Below are positions 51,916-60,389 of a stretch of 64,000 nt of DNA, piece by piece. The notes below the pieces were generated by a model. It ran no database searches. It was not told where the DNA came from and worked only from the letters and a program-made list of their open reading frames with translations. The stretch is from Moanibacter sp964542645 (lineage in GTDB: Bacteria; Verrucomicrobiota; Verrucomicrobiia; Opitutales; UBA2987), in contig CAZIUG010000010.1 of assembly GCA_964542645.1 (NCBI GenBank), forward strand, positions 1-64,000, in the 5' to 3' direction. Both the position numbers and the translations under genes were made by a program. Numbering within the stretch: the first letter of the stretch is position 1; each line of letters starts with the position of its first letter.

Positions 51916-53355
51916 TTAGCGTAGTCTTTGTCCTTGTTTGCTAGAAAGGTTGATCCCTTGGCGTTTAGCCCAATCTCTTATTTCTCTCATCGTAAGTTGG
52001 ATCCCTTTACGATCGCCTTTGCTGACAGCCTCATCTAGCTTCTGTTTGAGATTTTCGGGCAAGGACTTGCCCCCCGGAATTTTTGCCATCAGATTAGCAA
52101 CAAGGGATCCATGTCCCCTATCCATAATCAGCTTGTCTCTTGATGGTTCGATCACATTGGTATCGATCAAGGAGTCACCTTTTTGCGAAAAATCTTCTTG
52201 TTCTTTCGCGAGGACTGGAAGCCCCTCAAGCACTAGAGGGAGATCTGTCAGGTTCAGGAGATCGCCTGCAGTGATTCCTTCCCCAACCACGATGTGCTCA
52301 TCATCATGCCAAAGGATCTCCACGTCCGTTCGTCTCAAACGGTTCTCGTTGTCCACTATTAGCACATATTGATTTTCTTTTAAGAGTTTTCGTGGCAGGA
52401 CGAATACTTCGGCTATGGTTTTCCCAGTAATTTCAGCCAACACAAATGTCCCCACTTTCAGGGGCGGTTTTTTGTTCACTGTTCGACCATATGGATTACG
52501 TACCTGGGCGATGATAAATAATTGTCGGCTACGTGTGTCGATGGACCCCTCGGCTCGTACGACACGACCTTCCCATTGATAGGTCGTGCCAGCCGCTTTG
52601 TGCCTCAAAACAACCATGGGGCCATCAGGGAAATCCGGATTCTCTCCCCGATAGACTTCTTCGAGGTCGAGATATCGAAGTTGATTCTCCGTCAGGGGCA
52701 GACGTACTTCGGCAAAATCCACCGCGTAAATGCGAGCCAGTTGGATTCCTTGCGAAACAAATTGACCAACATCTACATTTTTCGTCAGCACGCGTCCGGC
52801 AAAGGGTGCACGTATCCTAGTCCTCTCAAGATTTTTCCTAGCGTTTGCCACTCTTGATTGAGCCGCAGCCACCTTTGCCTTCGCCAGTTGATAATACGGT
52901 TCTCGTCGTGCAAGAGATGAAGGTGCCCCCAGGTTTAATCGCTCGAGATCCAATTGGGCTTGGTCGTAGCGAGCCTTTTCTTCCGCTGCTTCCAGTTCTC
53001 TCTGAACCAGAGTCGACTCCGCCACAGTCAATTCCATCGCATAATCACTGGGATCGATTTTCAATAGTATATCACCTTCCTCGAAGAATCCTCCTTCCCT
53101 GAAGCTGGGGGATATAGATATAATCCTACCTCGGACTTCTGTTGCCAACGCACTTTGAGTCCGTGCCCTTACCGTACCCTGCGACTTCAGAGTTACGGTG
53201 TACTCCCTTGGCTTCGCGACTACAACATCAACTTCCGGGATTGTCGAACGGGTAGGGCGCTGCCGGGGTTCGGGTTTGGTCGCAATCAGGTACCACCCCA
53301 TGGATATGGCGATTCCGAGAATCAAAAACGGTAATGAAATCCTAATAACTCTCAT
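51916..53355 (-). CDS. RND pump periplasmic adaptor with C-terminal extension
   Basis: A 479-residue membrane fusion protein (GTG 53358 directly precedes the ATG). An N-terminal anchor helix (LPFLILGIAISMGWYLI) is followed by lipoyl halves (VRGRIISIS and RIRAPFAGRVL), a helical hairpin (about 108-182) and a beta-barrel domain. The normal family end is about residue 385. After that, some 95 residues (SFSQKG-like, then LIMDRGHGSLVANLM and LKQKLDEAVSKGDR) form a helix-rich extension of unknown role. It stands just upstream of the pump gene and should link it to an outer-membrane channel. Confidence 0.9.
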   Translation of the reverse strand: MRVIRISLPFLILGIAISMGWYLIATKPEPRQRPTRSTIPEVDVVVAKPREYTVTLKSQGTVRARTQSALATEVRGRIISISPSFREGGFFEEGDILLKIDPSDYAMELTVAESTLVQRELEAAEEKARYDQAQLDLERLNLGAPSSLARREPYYQLAKAKVAAAQSRVANARKNLERTRIRAPFAGRVLTKNVDVGQFVSQGIQLARIYAVDFAEVRLPLTENQLRYLDLEEVYRGENPDFPDGPMVVLRHKAAGTTYQWEGRVVRAEGSIDTRSRQLFIIAQVRNPYGRTVNKKPPLKVGTFVLAEITGKTIAEVFVLPRKLLKENQYVLIVDNENRLRRTDVEILWHDDEHIVVGEGITAGDLLNLTDLPLVLEGLPVLAKEQEDFSQKGDSLIDTNVIEPSRDKLIMDRGHGSLVANLMAKIPGGKSLPENLKQKLDEAVSKGDRKGIQLTMREIRDWAKRQGINLSSKQGQRLR

Positions 53356-53358
53356 CAC

Positions 53359-53722
53359 TTAACTTTAAGCCAAAATACTGTAGGGCTTTTAATAATAGCG
53401 CAAATCTTCAATTCGGCCATTTTCCTGTTGTTGCAGCTATGGTAATATGAAATTGGTCATTTTATTGTTCATGTAAATATTAAGGGATGAAGTTGAGGAT
53501 CTGAGAATTCTCTAAAGGGAGATGTTATAGGGAAATGTTATAGCTGGATAAGGTCGTCGATTTTTGTACTGAATCGACACTGTATTGGGTGCAAAAGTAG
53601 TATAGGGAACTACGCAACCTGGGTCGGGGGACTTACAGGGGGTCTTGTGGTAGAAGGTCTCTGGCGAAGATCGGATCTATCTCAGATTGCTCAAAAGTTG
53701 GGATGACCGTTGAAGCTCCAGG
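53359..53722. promoter_or_regulatory. Region upstream of the efflux operon with a 13-bp direct repeat at 53518-53543
   Basis: Two copies of a 13-base unit (GGAGATGTTATAG, then GGAAATGTTATAG) stand in tandem at 53518-53530 and 53531-53543 with one mismatch, about 160-185 bases before the adaptor gene. Tandem direct repeats at this distance can be response-regulator or LuxR-type sites (inference). No gene is visible in these 364 bases. Confidence 0.4.
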
Positions 53723-54928
53723 TTAACCCAGAGTCTGAAAAGGTTCCCACTTTTCTCCTGCCTCCACGGCTTGTCGTTCCAGCTCTCCTCGCCATCCCAC
53801 TAGCTCACCGCCTTTAATTCGTTCGATGTCGAACTCCGTGTACCGATCTTCGAGTGTTTCACCTAGTTTTTGTTTTTCTGCCCAGCGATCCCAGGTAGTT
53901 TTCATCCATTTGTGAGGCAAGGCTTCTCGAACCGATGGGTCGAGTTGCCAGGCGTGTCGTGCATCCGCTACCTTGGGTTCTTCGGTAGGTGGCCCCTCCC
54001 ATTTAGACCAACCAATAGATAAAGTGTTCCGCTCCCGTTTGGGAACCGTGTGTCCTGTATGAATGTTAGAGCCTATGCGAATGAGTGCTTCCCCGGGTTT
54101 TAGGCGGATCGCAACTTGATCTGGGAGAGGATCTATGCCGTTCCAACTAGGGGTGTATGGCACCCCCAAATCCTTCATCTTTTGGGGAAGGAGAACGTCA
54201 TATTCGAAGGGAGTTCGCCATCTTTTATGGCTGCCTGGAATTAGCTCGTGACACTCCTCATCAACCAAGGCCAGGAAAAGGTTTACTCCATTCCGTTCCC
54301 GTAGAGACGCTGCATTCTTTTCCTGGATTTCTTTCCAACGGATTTTTTCGACTTCTTCAGAATAGTCGTCGAGCGTTGATCCTCGGTCATCTCGTTGTGC
54401 TCTATGAGGCGCGCCAGTGCCCCACCAGGTTGCATCACGGTGCCAGCCTAATTTGTGCTCATTCTTGCGAGGATTACACCATAAAAGCATGCCAGTCATC
54501 TCCAGTTCATGAGGCTTAAGGTCGCACCAAGAATGGACAAAATTCAAAAAATCGGGTGATCCAAGGAACTGTGCGAAGCACGGTTCCTTAAAGGCTGGGT
54601 GGATGAGTCCACGGATAGCCCAAGCTTCGTGTGCTTTCGCTCGATGAACATAGCCTTTTGAACAATCGAGTTTGCTGTAACCGTATTCAGGAGCACACGC
54701 CTCAGTAATCCGACGACCAGCTTCGCGCAGGATGGGAATCCATGGACTCCCGACAAAATCTGTGATAATTACGAACCCATGCTCCTCCAAATGGGCCAGT
54801 CGCTGTGAAGTTGCCCCAGGCGCAGCAAGTCCGGGCATAGAATCGGCGAAAGCCGTGGCGTGGTAATTGATATGAGAGTTAACGCAGGAGGGATCTTGGA
54901 ACACACCCGATTTTTGCTGCGAGCTCAT
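53723..54928 (-). CDS. Phytanoyl-CoA dioxygenase-family protein (4), long form
   Basis: A 401-residue protein from ATG 54928; an in-frame TTG at 55072 would add 48 residues. The iron site is His163-x-Asp165 in GWHRDATWW and a later His in IHTGHTVPKRERN, with Arg in the same stretch for 2-oxoglutarate. It has a 50-residue N-terminal leader and a C-terminal region of about 100 residues rich in Trp and charged residues (WAEKQKLGETL, ELVGWRGELERQ), which the shorter family members lack. The substrate is unknown. It is divergent from the Ldh-family gene, 292 bases apart. Confidence 0.83.
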   Translation of the reverse strand: MSSQQKSGVFQDPSCVNSHINYHATAFADSMPGLAAPGATSQRLAHLEEHGFVIITDFVGSPWIPILREAGRRITEACAPEYGYSKLDCSKGYVHRAKAHEAWAIRGLIHPAFKEPCFAQFLGSPDFLNFVHSWCDLKPHELEMTGMLLWCNPRKNEHKLGWHRDATWWGTGAPHRAQRDDRGSTLDDYSEEVEKIRWKEIQEKNAASLRERNGVNLFLALVDEECHELIPGSHKRWRTPFEYDVLLPQKMKDLGVPYTPSWNGIDPLPDQVAIRLKPGEALIRIGSNIHTGHTVPKRERNTLSIGWSKWEGPPTEEPKVADARHAWQLDPSVREALPHKWMKTTWDRWAEKQKLGETLEDRYTEFDIERIKGGELVGWRGELERQAVEAGEKWEPFQTLG

Positions 54929-55220
54929 ATTTCCATCCTGGGAAAGGTGGATAATAGGGTCAAGAATCTTAACGAATAATAATGACTCATGAAAGTATCG
55001 GTTAAATAATACCAATGAGAGTTGGACCCTAATATTTTTCGCTGGTCCCCCTTCGCTTGACCCAGTACCCAAAAAATTGCTTTATTACAAAGAGTTCTCT
55101 GCGATCAACCCAGGAATCAGGATTATAAATGCAGTTCCTTTAAGCTAGGATAGAGTCCTGGCGCAGAGATTCTTTAGTGTCGAAGATTTACGTAAGCATC
55201 ATCAAACAAGGAGCCTATTC

Positions 55221-56297
55221 ATGACTGACTCAACCCGAAAGAATATTCAACCCGATGACCTAAGGAGATTTTGCACTGCTGCTATGGTCGAAGCCGGTCT
55301 CAGCGAAGAGGACGCCGCACTTAGTGCCAACGTCTTCGTCAAAACCGATACATGGGGTACTTTCACCCATGGGACTAGGCAGATACGGGGGTTGATGAAG
55401 AATGCTCGTCGTGGCCGTCTGGTTGCGAAAGCCAGGGAGAAGATTGTGAATGAAGGACCGTCTTGGGCTATTATCGACGCCTGTGACGGCATGCCACCAT
55501 CCATTTGCTGTCGTGCCATTCAGTTGGCCGTAAAAAAAGCCCGAGATAGTGGCATGTGTTACATCGGCATTCGAGGTAGTAGTCATTACGGTGCTGCTGG
55601 ATTTTACGCCAATCTAATTGCCGAAAACGGGATGATTGGTCTATCTATGTGCAACGTAGAACCCTGCATGACCGTACCGGGAGGAAAGAGCAAAATTCTG
55701 GGGACTAATCCAATAGCCTATGCTGCTCCCACGGGTACAGATCGTACCATTATGCTGGATATTGCTACCAGTGCAGTTGCGGCCACAAAAATATTCGCAG
55801 CTAAGAATGAAGGTCGCAGCATACCGGATACATGGTTGGTGGATGAGGACGGAATCCCCACCACCGATCCCAACGAGTTTCCGGAAAAAGGGGCACAACT
55901 TCCCATGGCTGGTCACAAAGGATACGGGTTGGCGGTGTTAGTGGAGTTGCTAACGGCCACCCTATCAGGCGCGGCAATGATGGGTGGAGTCCAGAGTTGG
56001 GTGGCAGATACTGATGAGTCTTCTAATCAGGGGCACGCTTTCCTAGCCATTAACGTTGGATCTATGATGCCGCTTGCCGAATTTTGTGCCCGGATTGCCT
56101 CCTTGAGTGACGAGATAAAGGGTGCTTCCATGGCTAAGGGGGGAAGGATTTTTTTGCCGGGTGAAATCGAATGGAACAATCGAGAGAAAGTCCTCATCGA
56201 AGGAATTTCGATGCCTGAGGATGTTTTGATCAGTTTGCGGGGTCTGGCCGAAGATAGCGGGATAAACCCCGCTGATTTCAATTTGGATCTGGGTTAA
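55221..56297 (+). CDS. Ldh-family (malate/L-lactate dehydrogenase-like) oxidoreductase
   Basis: A 358-residue NAD(P)-dependent oxidoreductase of the malate/L-lactate/ureidoglycolate dehydrogenase family, distinct from classical lactate dehydrogenase. The hallmarks are GSSHYGAAGFYA, LGTNPIAYAAP, MLDIATSAVAATK, the catalytic His and Lys stretches, and GHKGYGLAVLVELL. Length is normal. It starts at ATG 55221 with AAGGAG 10 bases before. Family members reduce 2-oxo acids such as ureidoglycolate precursors, sulfolactate or 2,3-diketogulonate; I cannot choose. Oxidation or reduction of a hydroxy acid fits the neighbouring genes. Confidence 0.88.
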   Translation: MTDSTRKNIQPDDLRRFCTAAMVEAGLSEEDAALSANVFVKTDTWGTFTHGTRQIRGLMKNARRGRLVAKAREKIVNEGPSWAIIDACDGMPPSICCRAIQLAVKKARDSGMCYIGIRGSSHYGAAGFYANLIAENGMIGLSMCNVEPCMTVPGGKSKILGTNPIAYAAPTGTDRTIMLDIATSAVAATKIFAAKNEGRSIPDTWLVDEDGIPTTDPNEFPEKGAQLPMAGHKGYGLAVLVELLTATLSGAAMMGGVQSWVADTDESSNQGHAFLAINVGSMMPLAEFCARIASLSDEIKGASMAKGGRIFLPGEIEWNNREKVLIEGISMPEDVLISLRGLAEDSGINPADFNLDLG

Positions 56298-56567
56298 AAT
56301 TCGCAAGTTCCTCTTTGAGACGTCGCCCGACGATCTTTGCCTCTCCGGGGTTTTAATATCATGGGGTCAACGATAATCCGACCTCTAGGAAGACAGAGTG
56401 CAATAGAGGGATTGTCTTGAAGTAGAGTTGCAGCGATTCGGCACGCTCTCGCTCAATCTTGGCCAACCGAGACGATTGAATAGCCCTGTGTTGAACCCAT
56501 TGGGATCTTAATCTTCCTCCTTCAGGCTACCTAGAAGGGGTGTTAAAGCTGAGCAATCTCTTCCAGC

Positions 56568-57338
56568 CTAGAGGCTTAAAGATCCTTCTTTTTCCAAGGA
56601 TGACACAGTGTAAGTATGAGAAATGGATCTCTCCAGGACGGGGTCATATATTTCAAAGTGAAAATCAGATGGGAAGGTGACCTCACTTAGAGTTGACTGG
56701 CCCTGATAAATATGAGGTGGAACAGATGGCAGTACATCGCCGGATCCGCTTAAAAGAATGCTCCCGTCCTCTTTGAGCCACGAATATTGGTCTAAGTAAT
56801 AATCTGGATCGAGTAATTCTTCCAGTCTAAATTCCTGATAAGCAATCTCTCGTCCGGATTCCGTGATAAAACTTTTTAGTACGAGAGCATTCCAGTGTCC
56901 CTTTACATCGTCGTACAGCCAGCCTTCACTCGCAACGATCGTCGGCACCATTTGCTTTGACTTAGCCGTATCGAAAACCTTGCCCAACATGCTTGTCCAA
57001 AGTTCTTCTAGAGTCCTGTCATTATGGTCGCTACCGACAGAAATGTAGATTTGCCCCTTGTTCGAAATGACTACGAATTCCACCTCACCAGAGGTTTGAG
57101 ATCCTTGCACTTCTATCTCATCTTCACCAGTTAAAAGGTACCGGCTTTTCAAGCAGATACCGGCTGCTGGGTGAATCTGGTAACCCTTCCCTCTGATTTC
57201 CTCCAGTAACTGATTAGTTGAATCGATGTCGCGTGCGGCGTGACGAGAGCAGCCTAACTTCTTTACTTCGATGTTAATTGAGTAGGATTTGCTCCCAACA
57301 GGGTAAATTTTCAACGGAAGTGTATTTTTCATTAGCAT
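56568..57338 (-). CDS. DUF2848 family protein (fumarylacetoacetate hydrolase-like)
   Basis: A 256-residue protein from ATG 57338; the longer frame to 57437 begins with TTG and has no features. EVEFVVISNKGQIYISVGSDH followed by NDRTLEE is the signature segment of DUF2848 (quoted in two parts), a family with a fold like fumarylacetoacetate hydrolase. Function is unknown; its members occur in clusters for aromatic or sugar-acid breakdown, where the fold catalyses C-C hydrolysis or decarboxylation. It is convergent with the Ldh-family gene. The 270 bases between them show no gene that I can support. Confidence 0.75.
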   Translation of the reverse strand: MLMKNTLPLKIYPVGSKSYSINIEVKKLGCSRHAARDIDSTNQLLEEIRGKGYQIHPAAGICLKSRYLLTGEDEIEVQGSQTSGEVEFVVISNKGQIYISVGSDHNDRTLEELWTSMLGKVFDTAKSKQMVPTIVASEGWLYDDVKGHWNALVLKSFITESGREIAYQEFRLEELLDPDYYLDQYSWLKEDGSILLSGSGDVLPSVPPHIYQGQSTLSEVTFPSDFHFEIYDPVLERSISHTYTVSSLEKEGSLSL

Positions 57339-57637
57339 GTGAGGTAGTCTCCGGGATTGCGACGATGTCAAGCAAGTGGAATCCTGCGGCCACTGGTTCC
57401 GAAACATAGGGTTTTCTTGGAATGAATTTGTAATCAACTTGGCCGTCTGAGTTGTGACTTTACGGGCCCCCTTTGCGCCCTCGTCCGATTAGGATGATGG
57501 CAAATACATCTGCTATACGGGCTTCAATCCATCCATTGGCTGGAACGGAGGAGAACGGGTCACGTTTTCGGTTTATGGAGTCTTTGGTTAGGTGTCATGA
57601 AAGTTTATGTACCCCTATCCAAAAATCATATCGTTAA

Positions 57638-58822
57638 CTAATACTCCATTGGATCAAAAGGTGATAAACTTGCGCCTTTTGGGGAGGCAATGGTCGGGCG
57701 TATGGGCATCTTATCTGGAGCCCGGTAGGTTATACTCAGGTGTGGGGTTTCTAGGCGCACATGGCCAAGATGTCTTGATTCCATAAGGGCGTCTAATCCG
57801 CCTGATACCAATAAGGTGCGTTCTACTGGGTATTGAGGTTTATGGCTAAGGAACATTTCTTGAATATTCAGGCCCAGGTAGCTGAAATGTGGGTAGGGTG
57901 GACCTGGCAGTCGTATTGCTGTCGCCTCTATCCGCCCACTTGTTCTTGCAGCATAAGACCACTCTTCCTTTATGAAGCCGTTAAGTTGGAGTAAAGTGGC
58001 CCTAAAACCATCGCGGTACTCTAGCAGAAAGGCAATCGGATGCTCACAAGCTTCATCCATCGGACCGCTCTCAGTATTAGCCGCATTGGCCGCCGCATTG
58101 GCCAGCGACTGCGACCAAAGGCCTTCCACCCCGGCTCGCCAGACCGAATCGCCTTCTAGACATTGCACAGTTGCGATACCGCATTCGCCACCTTGTCGTC
58201 GTTCGACCATGGTTTGCAAGGCTTCGAAACCGTGGTAGCCGTAGGATTCTATCCCTCCATAACCTATGATAAGTGCCTCTTCTATAGGTGCATTAAGATC
58301 ATGTTCAAGCCAAGGGTCGCGCCATCCCAGAGGGAGCGACGAACCAGCCATCAAGGGTATATTAAGTTTAACGGCTCGATCATAAATCCATTTTGAGTCG
58401 ATCCAATTGTAAGAGAGGTGCTTGTCGCTGAAAACGGGAACAGACCGGCCACTTGTTGCCATAACTCCACTGATCTGTTCAAAGAAGTGTCGTCGGGGGT
58501 AGAGGTGCTGCCCCTTCTCGTTAAAGGCATAGTTGCCATGTTCCCCTATCGAGAGCACTCCATCCACAGCCAGTTTATCGCCTCCGAGGCAGAGGGCTTT
58601 GTGAATACTCAGGAAGATAGGGATATTATATTTCTCCGAAACCTTGAGTCCAATATCGTTATCGGGAATCTGATCTAAGTACATTGAGACGATGTCTACC
58701 TGAGGTTCTTGCATCCCCTCGTCGGTAGGAAATCCTTTAATAAATTTGCCTACGATAACGTCGGCATGAGCAGGCACACGGTATTCTGTAATAATGGCAG
58801 CAATTTTCTTTCGGTCAGACAT
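57638..58822 (-). CDS. Conserved protein of unknown function, Gfo/Idh-related in appearance
   Basis: A 394-residue soluble protein without signal peptide. It begins AAIITEYRVPAHADVIV, continues with VDIVSMYLDQ and VDGVLSIGEHG, and has a metal-like region around HLYPRRHFFEQIS. The plan recalls an oxidoreductase Rossmann domain, but the glycine motif is missing (ITEYRVPAHAD), so cofactor binding is doubtful. I have seen similar sequences in Planctomycetes and Verrucomicrobia with the label 'hypothetical protein', from memory. Nothing decides its function; it sits between the DUF2848 and dioxygenase 5 genes. Confidence 0.65.
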   Translation of the reverse strand: MSDRKKIAAIITEYRVPAHADVIVGKFIKGFPTDEGMQEPQVDIVSMYLDQIPDNDIGLKVSEKYNIPIFLSIHKALCLGGDKLAVDGVLSIGEHGNYAFNEKGQHLYPRRHFFEQISGVMATSGRSVPVFSDKHLSYNWIDSKWIYDRAVKLNIPLMAGSSLPLGWRDPWLEHDLNAPIEEALIIGYGGIESYGYHGFEALQTMVERRQGGECGIATVQCLEGDSVWRAGVEGLWSQSLANAAANAANTESGPMDEACEHPIAFLLEYRDGFRATLLQLNGFIKEEWSYAARTSGRIEATAIRLPGPPYPHFSYLGLNIQEMFLSHKPQYPVERTLLVSGGLDALMESRHLGHVRLETPHLSITYRAPDKMPIRPTIASPKGASLSPFDPMEY

Positions 58823-59347
58823 GGACTTTGCTCAATTTCTTTTTTTCTTCGTTCTCTCTGATTCCTTTATATACCTTTCAAAGCAGTGGTTTTATTAAAG
58901 TCATAATTTCTTATGAAGTCTACACCATGTTGTACAAATGGTTTGAGATTTAGGTTCCCAAACCATTTTTCACCAGGGAATTCGAAATGACTTTCAGTGG
59001 AGCTGATGCGGGTTTTGGAATGATATCTATCCAATTATATCCTGGTTTCAAAGCGGTTAAATAATTATCCTCGCATTCCTTTTAACCGAAAGTGAGCATG
59101 CGGCTGGCAGGCATATCTAAGACACTCGGGTTTGTCAGTGCTTTAGGCCCTTCCCCCTAGCATTTTGAGTTCTTGATGATAAGGGAGAGTGACAGAATTT
59201 AGGGGGTCGCAACAAAGGACCTCAATGGAGCTCGTATTTGTGAAAGAGGATTCTTGATGTCCCGCGCCATAGGGCAAATGATTGAAGCAATTTATTAATG
59301 GTTAATCTCCGTGATCTTTTAAAACTTAGGAAAACGAGGAGAAAAAA
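58823..59347. promoter_or_regulatory. Gene-free region with two inverted repeats
   Basis: AAATGGTTTG (58936-58945) and CAAACCATTT (58959-58968) form a perfect 10-bp inverted repeat with a 13-base centre, about 115 bases before the leftward unknown gene. A second one, CGGTTAA (59054-59060) and TTAACCG (59082-59088), is 7 bp long. The first could be an operator or a hairpin in the leader. The two genes that start on both sides of this 525-base stretch are divergent, so it should hold two promoters. No gene is visible. Confidence 0.5.
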
Positions 59348-60274
59348 TTGAGGGAAGAAAAAAAACAGGTGGGAAAGGCTGCATCCGACGGGTCTAGCTC
59401 CCAATCCTGTTCAGGCTTTGAATTGAGCCCTGAACAGAAATACGAATTCGATATTCATGGCTACATTGTGCTGCGAAGACATTATGATGGTAAGGCCCTT
59501 GAGGATTTCCATGCTGGTATTGATGAACTGCAGGCTATCCCCATCGACTACGAGACCTACAAGCGCATTGGCATAGCTAGCTACTTCCTGGCGTCAGCTA
59601 TGGAGGATCCAGACCATCCTTTTTGGCACGGAGAACACCGTATAGATCGACAACCAAATCCCGACACCGGAGGGATAGGCCGGGTGGATCATGCTTTATG
59701 TGGCACTGAGAAGTTCGATCGTATCGCACGTGATTCAATCCTCAGGGCCGTCCATGCTGAGCTAGCGGGTGGCCCGATTATGCTTTCGGCAACCTATTAC
59801 ATTGAAAAGGTGGGCCCTTGCAGTGGAGGCGGGCTTCACAACTCTGGATATCCAGTGAATCGGGACATTCGCTACGACTTTGATCATACTAACCAGCGCT
59901 TTCTGTGCGCGAGTACGAAGAGCGTAGTGATCCTCTCAGACATGAGCAGGATTGAAGATGGCCCCTTCGCGGCGATCCCAGGCAGTCACAAGGCTAATTT
60001 TACGTGTCCCTTTGATTTGAGTGATGCTACCAAGAACCCTATAGCCGTCCCTGTTTTCACAGAACCGGGAGATGTCATAATTTTTTCAGAGGGGATGACG
60101 CATAACGCCTATCCCGTTACAAATAGGTCTGTCCGCCGGTCTGTGTTCTTCAATTATATACCAGCGATTAGGGCCAATAACCTTCCACAACAGCGTATGT
60201 CAATCTATCCTGATCACGTGCTCCATCGCTTGAGTGATCTTCATGATATATTGACAACGCCCGGATACATCTAA
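59348..60274 (+). CDS. Phytanoyl-CoA dioxygenase-like protein (5) with His-Asn-Ser at the iron site
   Basis: A 308-residue PhyH-fold protein. The proximal motif is His164-Asn165-Ser166 (GGLHNSGYP): the Asp/Glu ligand of His-x-Asp/Glu is Ser. The distal His252 (MTHNAYPVTNR) and Arg263 or Arg264 for 2-oxoglutarate are kept, as is AAIPGSHK. In iron/2-oxoglutarate halogenases the acidic ligand is also lost (His-x-Gly/Ala), leaving a place for chloride; here it may be that, another ligand, or an inactive site. It starts with TTG 59348 behind a strong GAGGAG; no in-frame ATG lies near. It stands between divergent and convergent neighbours. Confidence 0.85.
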   Translation: MREEKKQVGKAASDGSSSQSCSGFELSPEQKYEFDIHGYIVLRRHYDGKALEDFHAGIDELQAIPIDYETYKRIGIASYFLASAMEDPDHPFWHGEHRIDRQPNPDTGGIGRVDHALCGTEKFDRIARDSILRAVHAELAGGPIMLSATYYIEKVGPCSGGGLHNSGYPVNRDIRYDFDHTNQRFLCASTKSVVILSDMSRIEDGPFAAIPGSHKANFTCPFDLSDATKNPIAVPVFTEPGDVIIFSEGMTHNAYPVTNRSVRRSVFFNYIPAIRANNLPQQRMSIYPDHVLHRLSDLHDILTTPGYI

Positions 60275-60389
60275 CGCCAATTTCGTTAGTCTTGATAATA
60301 AATCTGTTTCGTAGAAGTGCTTGCTTGAAGGTAGTGGCAGCTGTGGTCTTATAAGCAGAGTGCTTTTTTGACGTCTTACTACTAACGGA

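Noticed and set aside
56298..56567. Leftward reading that looks weakly like a broken gene (AATLLQDNPSIALCLPRGR)
   Set aside because: It has an internal stop and no long frame; I could not link it to a family, so chance is as likely as a gene remnant.
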